From assembly GCF_014202425.1 (NCBI RefSeq), contig NZ_JACHGT010000001.1:537160-601159 (forward strand): a stretch of DNA of 64,000 nt, read 5' to 3'. The number at the start of each line of letters is the position of its first letter. The first letter of the stretch is position 1. The notes under the pieces were generated by a model. It saw only the letters and a program-made list of their open reading frames with translations, did not search any database and had not been told where the DNA came from. This stretch comes from Phytomonospora endophytica (lineage in GTDB: Bacteria > Actinomycetota > Actinomycetes > Mycobacteriales > Micromonosporaceae). Shown here in pieces: positions 1 to 8,696 of this stretch. The position numbers and the translations under genes are program-made.

Positions 1-988
1 GCCGGCCGTCGCCGTCGATGAACGCGGGCACGAAGTCGGTTCCGGTGAGCTCGCCGTCGTCGACGGTCAGTTCGAGGACGCCGGTGTCGTTGCTGTAGGC
101 GTTGTCGCGGTACCAGAGGAAGTTCCCGAGGCCGTAGGCCACATAGGAGTCGCCTGTCCAGCCTTCGCCCTGGAGGAGGTGGGCGTGGGTTCCGACGATC
201 GCGTCGGCTCCGGCGTCGGAGAGTCGCTTCGCCCAGTCCTTCTGCTCGTCGTTGGGACACTTGTCGCCCTCGGTGCCCCAGTGCATCATCATGATCACGA
301 CGTCGGCCTGTTCGGCGGCGTTTTCGACGGCCTGGATGAGCCGTTCCTCGTGCGCGACGTGTGCGATGCCGGGCTTGGAGTCGGTCGCCATCCACGTGTC
401 CCACAGTTCCCAGACCTGCGAGGCGCCGATGAAGGCGACGGAGGTGCCGTTGAGGTCGACGATGTGGGGCGCGAGCGCGGCATCGGCGTCCATGCCGGCG
501 CCGAAGACGGGCAGCCCGGCCGCTTCGGCGGCGTCGAGGGTGTCGACGAGGCCGTCGCGGCCGTAGTCGAGGGTGTGGTTGTTGGCGAGGCTGACCAGGT
601 CGATTCCGGCGGCCTTGACGGCTTCGTAGGCGGCCGGGGTGGTCTTGAACTTGTACTGCTTCGGCTGGGCGTCGTCGCTGTCGGTCACCGAGGTCTCGAA
701 GTTGAGCATCGCGAAGTCGGCGCGGGTGAAGACCTCGGCGACCGGGCCGAACACGGTCGCGGGATCGGCCAGCAGTGCGGCGGTGCGGCCCATGAAGTGC
801 GCGTCGCCGGCGATCGCGATCGTCGCCGGGCCGGGACCCTCGGGCGCGGCGGACGACGCCGACGCGGAATCGGTCGGCGGGGGCGGGGACGCCTCGTCGG
901 TGGAGGAGCCGCAGGCGGCCGTGGTGAGGATCAGCGCGGCGGCGGCCGCGGCGGTGAGGAGGCGGCGCGGGGACTCGACTGGGGCCAC
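1..988 (-). CDS. CapA family lipoprotein (left end truncated)
   Basis: A secreted lipoprotein of the CapA (PgsA/YwtB) metallophosphatase-like family, cut by the window edge, with about 329 residues visible. The GTG at 988 is the first in-frame start. It is followed by two Arg, a hydrophobic stretch and a lipobox ending TTAAC, with the lipid-anchored Cys near residue 26. A Ser/Pro/Ala-rich spacer follows, and then the family motifs: DAHFMG at the start of the fold, LANNHTLDYG, MMHWGTE and GTHAHLLQG. These His/Asp/Asn residues line the metal site in the family. CapA proteins take part in poly-gamma-glutamate or capsule export, but many actinobacterial members have no assigned substrate, and no pgsBC partner is visible here. 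The gene is transcribed away from the citrate synthase. Confidence 0.88.
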   Translation of the reverse strand, partial: MAPVESPRRLLTAAAAAALILTTAACGSSTDEASPPPPTDSASASSAAPEGPGPATIAIAGDAHFMGRTAALLADPATVFGPVAEVFTRADFAMLNFETSVTDSDDAQPKQYKFKTTPAAYEAVKAAGIDLVSLANNHTLDYGRDGLVDTLDAAEAAGLPVFGAGMDADAALAPHIVDLNGTSVAFIGASQVWELWDTWMATDSKPGIAHVAHEERLIQAVENAAEQADVVIMMMHWGTEGDKCPNDEQKDWAKRLSDAGADAIVGTHAHLLQGEGWTGDSYVAYGLGNFLWYRDNAYSNDTGVLELTVDDGELTGTDFVPAFIDGDGR

Positions 989-1316
989 GTCGGCAGCATC
1001 GCACAGGAGCGCGCCGAGTCGCGTCGGCCACACCGATCGGACCGGCGGGTTGCGAAATGTGACGCAGGTGACGTTTGCGGAAACATCGGCACTCGGTGCC
1101 ATGACGGCGGGGATCGATCAAGGCGGCGACATGGGCAAACACGTCGTGCGGTGGTATCGCTACCACCGTGCGCCGAGTCCCAGCGTGGCCCACATTACGG
1201 TCCCTGACAGAGGACCACCGCTTCACAAGGTTGACAATGGAGTTCTTACCGAAGAGTGTGTGTCCGCCGGGCGACCCCCGGCACACAGTGTCGTCATGAC
1301 TGACAGGGAGGTCGAC
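989..1316. promoter_or_regulatory. Divergent intergenic region with TTGACA box and small hairpin
   Basis: This 328-bp spacer separates the divergent CapA-like gene and citrate synthase. It holds no convincing gene. Visible signals are a hairpin at 1149-1168 (8-bp arms CGGTGGTA and TACCACCG, TCGC loop) and a TTGACA box at 1231-1236. That box could be a -35 element for the citrate synthase, but the matching -10 region around 1254-1259 (GAGTGT) is poor, so the promoter is tentative. Confidence 0.35.
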
Positions 1317-2450
1317 ATGACCACTTTCATCGAGGTGCCGCGCGGACTGGCCGGCGTGATCGTCACCGATACCGAGGTCGGCGACGTCCGCGGTGAAGAG
1401 GGTTTCTATCACTACCGCCAGTATTCGGCGATCGAGCTGATCGAGAAGCGCGATTTCGAAGACGTATGGCACCTCATGCTCAAGGGCGAACTGCCGACCC
1501 CCGCGCAGCGCGAGGCCTTCATCGCCGAGGTGACGCCGCTGCGGCACCTGCCGAAGCCGGTCGCGGACCTGCTTCCGGCGCTGTCGGGCTCCGTCCCGAT
1601 GGAGGGCCTGCGGACCGCGCTGTCCTTCGCGGCCGCCAACCGCGGCATGAAGCCGCTGCTGGACATCGACGAGGAGACGCGTCTGGCCGACACGCTCTTC
1701 GCGTCGGCGCTGGTGCCGACGATCCTCACGTCGCTGCACCGGCTGCGCCACGGCCTGGAGCCGATCGCTCCTCGTGACGACCTGCCGTACGCGGCGAACT
1801 ACCTGTACATGCTGACCGGTGAGACGCCGAAGCCGGAGCACGCGAAGGCCATCGAGGCCTACCTGATGTCGACGATCGACCACGGGTTCAACGCCTCGAC
1901 GTTCACGGCCCGCGTCATCGCCTCGACCGGGGCCGACATCGGCGCCGCGCTCGTCGGCGCGATCGGCGCGCTGTCCGGTCCGCTGCACGGTGGCGCCCCC
2001 AGCCGCGCGCTGGACGCCCTCGACGCGATCGGGACGCCGGAGAACATCGACCACTGGGTTCGCGACGTCATCACCAACGGCGGGCGCCTCATGGGCTTCG
2101 GTCACGCCGTCTACAAGACCGACGACCCGCGTTCGCTGATGCTGCGCGATGTCGCGACCCGCCTCGGCGGCCCGCGCGTGGACTTCGCGAAGCAGGTCGA
2201 AAAGCGCGTCGTGGAGATCCTGGCGGAGCTGAAGCCGGGCCGCAACCTCTACACGAACGTCGAGTTCTACGCGGGCGTCGTGATGGAGGACTGTGGTGTC
2301 CCGCGCGACATGTTCACGCCGACCTTCGCCGCCTCGCGTGTGATCGGCTGGGCCGCGAACGTGCTGGAGCAGGCGCGCGACAGCAAGATCATCCGCCCGC
2401 GTGCGCGCTACACCGGCGAGGTCCCGCCGGTGCCGGTGCCGACCGCCTGA
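1317..2450 (+). CDS. Citrate synthase (short type II, CitA-like)
   Basis: Condenses oxaloacetate with acetyl-CoA (or propionyl-CoA in methylcitrate synthases) in the cytosol. The protein has 377 residues, typical of the short bacterial citrate/2-methylcitrate synthase family. Catalytic histidines are visible at His224 (GPLHGGAPS) and His263 (GFGHAVYK, followed by DDPR). The third catalytic position, Asp in classical enzymes (NVDFY), is Glu316 here (NVEFYAG); the conserved FTPTFAASR follows. The start is the ATG at 1317, preceded by AGGGAGG at a good distance. An in-frame ATG at 1296 lacks a ribosome site, and the open frame running further upstream is not coding. It stands alone, with a terminator-like hairpin after it. 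Citrate and methylcitrate synthase cannot be separated by eye; no prpB/prpD neighbours are present. Confidence 0.93.
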   Translation: MTTFIEVPRGLAGVIVTDTEVGDVRGEEGFYHYRQYSAIELIEKRDFEDVWHLMLKGELPTPAQREAFIAEVTPLRHLPKPVADLLPALSGSVPMEGLRTALSFAAANRGMKPLLDIDEETRLADTLFASALVPTILTSLHRLRHGLEPIAPRDDLPYAANYLYMLTGETPKPEHAKAIEAYLMSTIDHGFNASTFTARVIASTGADIGAALVGAIGALSGPLHGGAPSRALDALDAIGTPENIDHWVRDVITNGGRLMGFGHAVYKTDDPRSLMLRDVATRLGGPRVDFAKQVEKRVVEILAELKPGRNLYTNVEFYAGVVMEDCGVPRDMFTPTFAASRVIGWAANVLEQARDSKIIRPRARYTGEVPPVPVPTA

Positions 2451-2511
2451 GCGAGTTCGCGCAGTGAGGGGCCGGGCCAAGGCCGCGATCCCGAGCCGCT
2501 GAGCTGACGAT

Positions 2512-2545
2512 GCCGGGCCCACCCCACGAAGGGGAGGGGCCCGGC
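2512..2545 (+). terminator. Terminator-like hairpin after citrate synthase
   Basis: GCCGGGCCC at 2512-2520 pairs with GGGCCCGGC at 2537-2545. The inner CCCC/GGGG segments extend the stem. There is no U-run, as is usual in high-GC actinomycetes, so it is a probable but not canonical terminator. Confidence 0.55.
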
Positions 2546-2659
2546 TCGCCGTTTCCGGGGGGAGCGGCGGGCGGCGGTGGGGTGAGGGCGGCGGGCTTGC
2601 GTGGGCTGGCGGCATGGTGGCGGCTGAGCCGCCTGGGCGGGGGACTCGGCCGCGGTGAC

Positions 2660-3790
2660 CGGGTTAGGGCGAGTCTCGCCCGCCTACGCCGGGGACCCGG
2701 CACCGGCGGCGGGTCGCAGCCGGATCTCATGCCCGGCAGGCGGTTTCGTTCGCGCCGCCCCAACAAGCACAGGCTCTTCAAGCTCACCCAGCAAGGCTGG
2801 GAACCCAAGACGCGGCCCCGCGAGCGTGAGTCTCGCTTCGCTCGCCCGCCCACACATGGAACCCGGCCGCAGCGGCCCCGCCAAGGCCGAGCCCCGCTTC
2901 GCGGCTCACCCACGCCGGGGACCCGGCACCGGCGGCGGGCCAAGCCCGATCCCATGCCCGGCAGGCGGTTTCGTTCGCGCCGCCCAAACAAGCACAGGCT
3001 CTTCAAGTTCACCCACCAAGGCCGTGAACCTAAGGCGCCGGTCCCGTGAGCGTGAGTCTCGCTTCGCTCGCCCACGCACGCCGGGAACGCGGCCGCAGCT
3101 CCCCCTCGATGGGCGAGTCTCGCTTCGCTCGCCCACCCAGGCCGGGAACCCGGCCACGTTTCCCCGCCCACGCCGGGGACCCGGCACCGGCGGCGGGCCG
3201 CAGCCCGATCCCATACCCGCAAGGCGGTCTCGTTCGCGCCGCCCAAACAAGCACAGGCCCTTAAAACCTCACCCACCAACACCGGGAACCCAAGACGCCG
3301 GTCTCAAGTGCGCAAGTTCCGCTCCGCCGTTCCCGCTCGTCGGGGGACGTGGCCGCGGCGGCCCTCCGCTGGGCGAGTCTCGCTCCGCTCGCCCAGGTCG
3401 GGGACCCGGCTATCGTGTCTTGCTCGGGCGTGTGCCGCTTCACCGAGGCACCGGGCCGGGAACTGCCCACAGCGGTCCACCGAGGCCCAGTCCCGCTTCC
3501 CGTCTCGCCCTGGCCGGGGACCCGGCCGCGGCGACCGCACCTTGGGGAGTCTCGCTTTGCTCGCCCGCCCGGGCCGCGGGAACCCGGCTTCGCCAGGGCA
3601 CTGCGTCGGGGACCTGGCACCGGCGGCAGTTCACCAAGCGCCAGTCTCGCTTTGCGGCGCGCCCACGCCGGGTACTCGGTTTCGCCGGGGCACCGCACCG
3701 GGAACCCGGCACCGGTGGCGGGCCGAGCCCGATCCCATACCCCTCAGACGGTTTCGTTCGCGCCGCCCAAACAAGCAGAGCGCCGCCCAG
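2660..3790. repeat. Non-coding dispersed repeat cluster, left of lysX
   Basis: About 1.1 kb made of two interleaved repeat families. Family 1 is a 120-130-bp unit running from a GGGACCCGGCACCGG start through a GCGGTTTCGTTCGCGCCGCC core to CAAACAAGCACAGGCTCTT and a CACC-rich tail. Copies begin near 2684, 2909 and 3168, with a partial copy ending near 3779. Family 2 is a shorter unit with the core GAGTCTCGCTTCGCTCGCCC and a GCCGGGAACCCGGCC palindrome, seen near 2826, 3053, 3114, 3376 and 3548. All six frames are open only because the DNA is so GC-rich. The translations are Arg/Pro-rich, resemble no family and repeat with the DNA, so I annotate no gene here. The same families recur in opposite orientation at 9.36-10.0 kb. 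Confidence 0.8.
3168..3290 (+). repeat. 123-bp inverted-repeat arm A flanking the lysX block
   Basis: The best-preserved family 1 copy. Its reverse complement is found at 9650-9773 with only two differences seen by eye: AAGCAC versus AAACAC, and one extra C in the CACCCACC tail. The arms lie 6.4 kb apart in inverted orientation and enclose lysX and three further genes. Confidence 0.85.
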
Positions 3791-3888
3791 CCGCCCACCC
3801 CAGCCCCCCCCACCCTCCCCCAGCGATCCGCGCCACGCCGGGCGCCCATCCGGGGGACATGGGTGCGTGCGCCTTGCACAATGGCGCC

Positions 3889-6800
3889 ATGAGCTTGGGG
3901 GAGAAGCCGGGGTCCGCTGGTTTTTTGTCGAGGGTGCCGAAGATCTTCGCGACTTTGCTCGCGTTGGTGGCGATGTTGTCGACGTTGGCGGCTTTCGGTA
4001 GTGCGTTGCGGCATCGGACGGGTTCGATTCGCACGGTCATCGAGTGGGTCTTCGTGCCGGTTCCGGCGAACCTCGCTTATGCGGCTTTTGTCGCGATCGT
4101 GGCGGCGGCGGTGGCGCGTCGTAAGCGGCTGGCGTGGTGGTTGCTGGTCGTCTATTTCTTCGTTCAGCTGATCATCGGTTCGCTGGTGGGCTGGATGGCG
4201 GCGATGTGGCCGGAGGAGGTCTACGCCGACGAGTCGGGTTCGGCGGTGGAGCAGCCGGGTTTCCTGATTCCGGTGCTCACCGTCGGGATCGTCGTTTCGC
4301 TGCTGGCGATCGTTCTCCTCCTCGTCGCGCGGCGGGAGTTCTACGCGCGTGTGCAGCGCGCGAGTCTGTGGAAGGCGGCGCTGGTCTATCTCGTCCTGTT
4401 CGGTGTCTTCACGCTGCTGGGCTGGGGTCTGCTGAACATGTTCCCGGGCAAGGTCGCGCGCGTGGAGCGTCTTCCTTACACGGTCGAGCGGCTGCTGGGC
4501 GGCGTCTTCAAGTTCAACTGGGACCGGACGACGCACGCGCCGGGCTGGGTCAACCTGGTCATCGGTCTCTTCGGCGCGATCGCGTTGCTGGCGGCGCTGT
4601 TGACGCTCTTCGGTTCGCAGCGGCGGGCGGCGGCGCACCTGCCGGAGGAGGAGGTGCGGTTGCGGGCGCTCATCGAGCGCGACACGACGCCCGATTCTCT
4701 CGCCTTCTTCGCGACGCGGCGCGACAAGTCGGTGATCTTCTCCCCGAAGCGCGATGCCGCCATCGGCTACCGCACGGTCGCGGGCGTCTGCCTCGCGGCG
4801 GGTGATCCGGTGGGGGAGCCCGCCGACTTCCCCGCGGTCATCGACGCCTGGCTGCGGCACGCGCGCGCGTACGGCTGGACTCCGGCGGTCCTCGGCGCGA
4901 GCGAGGTCGCCGCGAAGGCCTACGCGCAGGCGGGCCTGCGGGTCCGGGAGATCGGCGACGAGGCGATCCTCGTCCCGCGTGAGTACACCTTGGACGGCGC
5001 CGAGATGCGCCCGGTGCGGCAGGCCGTCGCGCGGGTGGAGCGCGCCGGGTACACCGCCCGCATCCGCCGCCATCGGGAACTGTCGGCGGAGGAGATGCGC
5101 GCGACGATCCGCCGCGCCGACAACTGGCGCGACACGTCCACCGAGCGCGGGTTCTCGATGGCCCTGTCCCGGCTCGGCGACCCCGACGACGGCGAGTCCC
5201 TGCTCGTCGAGGCGCTCGACGCCGACGGCAACATCCGCGCGCTGCTGTCCTTCGTCCCGTGGGGAGACCGGGGCCTGTCCCTGGATCTCATGCGCCGGGA
5301 CCGCGAGGCCGACAACGGGCTCATGGAGTTCATGGTCAGTTCGCTGGCCAGGGGCGCCGGCGAGCACGGCGTCGAGCGGATCTCGCTGAACTTCGCGATG
5401 TTCCGCGCGGTCTTCGAGGAGGGCGCCCGGATCGGCGCCGGTCCGATCCTGCGGGCCTGGCGCGGGCTGCTGGTCTTCTTCTCACGCTGGTGGCAGCTGG
5501 AGTCGCTGTACCGGTCGAACGTCAAATACCGTCCACAGTGGATGCCGCGTTATCTCTGCTACGGCGAGCGCCGGACGCTGCCGAAGGTCGGTGTCGCCGC
5601 GGCGATCGCCGAGGGTTTCGTGACGCCGCCGCGCCGGCGGGTGTCGATCGGACGGGCGGCGGGGGCGTTCCCCCTGCCCGGTCTGGCCGAGGCGATCGCG
5701 GCGAACCGCCCGCCGGAGCGGGTCGATCCGCTGCACGACCGCGACGGACTGCCCGAGCAGATGCGGGTGCGTCTCGACAAGCTCGACGAGTTGCGCGCGG
5801 CCGGCGTCGACCCCTACCCGGTCGGCTACGACCGCACCGACACCTGCGGCGCCATCGCCGCACGTCACACGGGTCTGGCGCCGGACACGCGTACCGGCGA
5901 CGAGGTCTCGGTCGCCGGGCGTGTCGTGCTGGTCCGCGACCACGGCCGCCTCACCTTCGCCACGATCCGCGACTGGACCGGCGACCTCCAGCTCATGGTC
6001 ACCGGCGATCCCGGTTTCAGCGCCACCGTCGACATCGGCGACCACATCGGCGCGGCCGGCGAGGTCGTCACGACCCGGCGCGGGCAGTTGTCGGTGCACG
6101 TCACGTCGTGGACACTGACCGCGAAATGCCTGCGGCCGCTGCCCGACAAGCACAAGGGACTGTCCGACCCCGAGGCCCGAGTCCGGCAGCGCCACCTCGA
6201 TCTCATCGTGGACGGTGAGGCCCGCGACATCCTGCGCGCGCGTGGCGCGATCGTGCACCGGATGCGCACGACCCTCAACGAGCGGGCCTTCCTGGAGGTC
6301 GAGACGCCCATCCTCCAGCGCGTCCACGGTGGCGCCAACGCACGACCTTTCACCACGCACATCAACGCCTACGACATGCGCCTCTACCTGCGCATCGCAC
6401 CCGAGCTGTACCTCAAGCGGCTCTGCGTCGGCGGCGTCGAGAAGGTCTTCGAACTCGGCCGCACGTTCCGCAACGAGGGCGTGTCCTTCAAACACAACCC
6501 CGAATTCACGATGCTGGAGGCCTACCAGGCCTACGCCGACTACGTCGGGATGCGGGAGCTGACCGTCACACTCATCCGCGACGCCGCCCTCGCGGCCCTC
6601 GGCACGACCGTCATCGAACGCGACGGCGTCGCCTACGACCTCGCCGAGGAGTGGCCCGTCAAGACCGTCCACGAGGCCATCTCGGCGGCCCTCGGGGAAC
6701 GCGTCGACCCGGGCACCCCGCTGGAAAGCCTGCGGAAGCTCGCCGACGGTGCGAAGGTTCCCTACGACGTCAAGTGGGGAGTGGGCGCGATGATCCTGGA

Positions 6801-7209
6801 GTTGTACGAACGGCTCGTCGAGCACGAGACGACCCGCCCGACCTTCTACACCGACTTCCCGACCGAGGTCTCGCCGCTGACCCGTCAGCACCGCGATGAT
6901 CCGCGCCTCGCCGAACGCTGGGACCTCGTCGCCTTCGGGACCGAACTCGGCACGGCCTACTCCGAGCTGATCGACCCCGTCGAGCAGCGCCGCCGCCTCA
7001 CCGAGCAGTCCCTCCTCGCGGCGGGCGGAGACCCGGAGGCCATGGAACTCGACGAGGACTTCCTGTCGGCGCTGGAGTACGCGATGCCGCCGACCGGCGG
7101 GCTCGGCATCGGCGTCGACCGCCTCGTCATGCTCCTCACCGGGCGCGGAATCCGCGAGACCCTGCCGTTCCCGCTCGTGCGGCCGGGCGGGCCGGGGGAG
7201 CGGACATGA
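3889..7209 (+). CDS. lysX: Bifunctional lysylphosphatidylglycerol synthetase/lysyl-tRNA synthetase LysX
   Basis: Makes Lys-tRNA and transfers lysine to phosphatidylglycerol, giving a cationic lipid that protects the membrane against cationic peptides. The 1106-residue length fits actinobacterial LysX. Order: a hydrophobic membrane region (about residues 20-230), a DUF2156/MprF C-terminal transferase domain (about 250-550), a linker, an OB-fold (about 670) and a class II aminoacyl-tRNA synthetase core with motif 2 (FRNEGVSFKHNPEF, about 860) and motif 3 (GLGIGVDRLVML, about 1070). I chose ATG 3889 because the membrane region begins shortly after it. An in-frame ATG at 3859 has a G-rich stretch before it but with poor spacing. 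The open frame extends much further upstream through the repeat cluster and is not coding there. The stop overlaps the next start by ATGA. Confidence 0.95.
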   Translation: MSLGEKPGSAGFLSRVPKIFATLLALVAMLSTLAAFGSALRHRTGSIRTVIEWVFVPVPANLAYAAFVAIVAAAVARRKRLAWWLLVVYFFVQLIIGSLVGWMAAMWPEEVYADESGSAVEQPGFLIPVLTVGIVVSLLAIVLLLVARREFYARVQRASLWKAALVYLVLFGVFTLLGWGLLNMFPGKVARVERLPYTVERLLGGVFKFNWDRTTHAPGWVNLVIGLFGAIALLAALLTLFGSQRRAAAHLPEEEVRLRALIERDTTPDSLAFFATRRDKSVIFSPKRDAAIGYRTVAGVCLAAGDPVGEPADFPAVIDAWLRHARAYGWTPAVLGASEVAAKAYAQAGLRVREIGDEAILVPREYTLDGAEMRPVRQAVARVERAGYTARIRRHRELSAEEMRATIRRADNWRDTSTERGFSMALSRLGDPDDGESLLVEALDADGNIRALLSFVPWGDRGLSLDLMRRDREADNGLMEFMVSSLARGAGEHGVERISLNFAMFRAVFEEGARIGAGPILRAWRGLLVFFSRWWQLESLYRSNVKYRPQWMPRYLCYGERRTLPKVGVAAAIAEGFVTPPRRRVSIGRAAGAFPLPGLAEAIAANRPPERVDPLHDRDGLPEQMRVRLDKLDELRAAGVDPYPVGYDRTDTCGAIAARHTGLAPDTRTGDEVSVAGRVVLVRDHGRLTFATIRDWTGDLQLMVTGDPGFSATVDIGDHIGAAGEVVTTRRGQLSVHVTSWTLTAKCLRPLPDKHKGLSDPEARVRQRHLDLIVDGEARDILRARGAIVHRMRTTLNERAFLEVETPILQRVHGGANARPFTTHINAYDMRLYLRIAPELYLKRLCVGGVEKVFELGRTFRNEGVSFKHNPEFTMLEAYQAYADYVGMRELTVTLIRDAALAALGTTVIERDGVAYDLAEEWPVKTVHEAISAALGERVDPGTPLESLRKLADGAKVPYDVKWGVGAMILELYERLVEHETTRPTFYTDFPTEVSPLTRQHRDDPRLAERWDLVAFGTELGTAYSELIDPVEQRRRLTEQSLLAAGGDPEAMELDEDFLSALEYAMPPTGGLGIGVDRLVMLLTGRGIRETLPFPLVRPGGPGERT

Positions 7210-8117
7210 GGCGCAACGCCGGGTTCGCGGCCCTGGTCGTCGCCGCCATCACCTACCTGACCTGGATCTTCGGGGAGGCGCTCAACCCGGCCCTCGACCC
7301 GCTGACGTCCTACGTGAGCGAACTCGCCGCCGACGACCAGCCGCACGAATGGTTCTTCCGGATCGGCGACGTCGTGACCGGCTCCATCGCCGGCACCGTC
7401 GCGATCCTGAGAGTGAAGGGCTCGCACGGCGCCCGCTTCGCCGGCTGGGTCGGGGTGATCGTGTTCGGTGTGGCGACGCTCCTCGACGCCGGACCGTTCA
7501 CGCTGACCTGCGCGCCTTCGATCGACAGCGACTGCAAGGCCGCCGAACAGGCCGGCACGCTGCCGTTCCCCGACGACGTGCACACCGTCGCCAGCGTCAT
7601 CGCCACGGTCGCGCTGGTGGTCGCCGCGGTCGCCTTCGCCCTGTACAGCGGAAGCGTCCTGCGCTGGGCACTGGCCGGACTGGTCACCGCCACCTCGCTG
7701 GCTGTCGCGATCACCGTCCTCGCCGGAGCCGACATCGGCCTGGCACAACGGATCCAGCTGCTGAGCTTCTCGGCGTGGCTGGTCGCGCTCGGCTGGTGGC
7801 AACGGTGCGAACGGACCTTATCGTCCTCCCCGGCCTCGGCGACGGGGCGTTCAGCTGGACCGGCGTCCTGCCGCCCCACGCCGTCGTACTCGACCGCCTC
7901 GGGCACACCGGCCCGTTCACCCTCGACGGCGAGACCGCCCGGATCGCCCGCGCCGCGACGCGCCCGCCCGTCCTCGTCGCCCACTCCATGGCCGCCTGCT
8001 ACGCCGAGGCCTACGCGAGGCTCCACCCCGTCACCGGTCTCGTCCTCGTCGACCCCTCCTATGAGGACCAGGCCCGCACCCGAGCGCCCGGCGTCCCCAA
8101 CTGGGCCGCCTGGCTGA
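7206..8117 (+). CDS. DUF998-like membrane protein with an aberrant overlapping 3' end
   Basis: The first 200 or so residues read as a multi-helix membrane protein of DUF998 type: an N-terminal helix, LDPLTSYVSELAA, then helices separated by short loops, including the segment TCAPSIDSDCKAA. It starts in an ATGA overlap with lysX, so it is translationally coupled. Family-like sequence ends near 7805 (ALGWWQRCE). The frame has no stop there and runs on to 8117 through the following hydrolase in a different frame, giving about 100 Ser/Pro/Arg-rich residues with no family resemblance. Either the true gene suffers a frameshift or lost its stop, or the tail is a real but non-homologous extension. 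The first 600 bases are secure; the end is not. Confidence 0.7.
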   Translation: MRRNAGFAALVVAAITYLTWIFGEALNPALDPLTSYVSELAADDQPHEWFFRIGDVVTGSIAGTVAILRVKGSHGARFAGWVGVIVFGVATLLDAGPFTLTCAPSIDSDCKAAEQAGTLPFPDDVHTVASVIATVALVVAAVAFALYSGSVLRWALAGLVTATSLAVAITVLAGADIGLAQRIQLLSFSAWLVALGWWQRCERTLSSSPASATGRSAGPASCRPTPSYSTASGTPARSPSTARPPGSPAPRRARPSSSPTPWPPATPRPTRGSTPSPVSSSSTPPMRTRPAPERPASPTGPPG

Positions 8118-8512
8118 GCAGACCCGCCGTCGCCTGGCGGCTCGGGCCGGCGCTGTGGAGCGCGCTCGCCGTCGCCCAGACGCGCACCACCGTCCCCCGC
8201 CACATCCGCCACCGCGCCCGCCGGTACTACCGCGACCCGCGCGTCGTCGCCTCCGCCGTCGCCGAATACTTCGCCTACGACGACGTCAACGCCCAGCTCA
8301 TCGCCCTGCGCGCCAGGACGCAAGCACCCGACGTGCCCGTCGTCGTCCTCGCCGCCACCCCCGCCGGAGTCCCCGTACCCGACCTCGGGCAAGTCCGCCT
8401 CACCGCCCTCTTCCCGCACGCCGAACTACGCGTCCTCCCCGGCTGCGGCCACCTCATACACCTCGACCGGCCCGGCGCCGTACGAGCCGCGATCGCCGCC
8501 GTGGAGGAGTGA
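7796..8512 (+). CDS. Alpha/beta hydrolase
   Basis: A small alpha/beta-fold hydrolase of about 238 residues. It opens with a strand and glycine-rich loop (DLIVLPGLGDG). The nucleophile Ser sits in VAHSMAAC, a GHSMG-like elbow with Ala for Gly. An acidic LVLVDPSYEDQ follows, and the catalytic His lies near the C-terminus in GCGHLIHLDRPG. Candidate starts are GTG 7796 and GTG 7805, both lying inside the previous frame, so the two genes overlap out of frame. The substrate is unknown. Together with lysX and the DUF998-like gene it looks like one transcript. The catalytic layout is clear; the precise start is not. Confidence 0.82.
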   Translation: MATVRTDLIVLPGLGDGAFSWTGVLPPHAVVLDRLGHTGPFTLDGETARIARAATRPPVLVAHSMAACYAEAYARLHPVTGLVLVDPSYEDQARTRAPGVPNWAAWLSRPAVAWRLGPALWSALAVAQTRTTVPRHIRHRARRYYRDPRVVASAVAEYFAYDDVNAQLIALRARTQAPDVPVVVLAATPAGVPVPDLGQVRLTALFPHAELRVLPGCGHLIHLDRPGAVRAAIAAVEE

Positions 8513-8696
8513 AGGCTCATCGCCGGGAAGGACACGCGGATCCTGCTCAAGGAGGAGAATGACGCGTTGAGTTCGGCGCCGGGTTCCTTCCCAGGAAGGA
8601 AGAGCACGGCGCCGCACGCCGATACCGTCATGGACAACACGAAGTCACGAGACCGCGTCGCGTTCACGGCGTAACCCGGAATCATCGGAGAGGTAC

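Noticed and set aside
639-1316. Upstream extension of the citrate synthase frame by 226 residues
   Set aside because: It overlaps the CapA-like gene on the other strand, has no family match, and the ribosome site places the start at 1317.
2389-3698. Several long Arg/Pro-rich or Gly/Arg-rich open frames on both strands
   Set aside because: They are open in every phase because of base composition, repeat with the underlying DNA repeats, lack ribosome sites and resemble no family.
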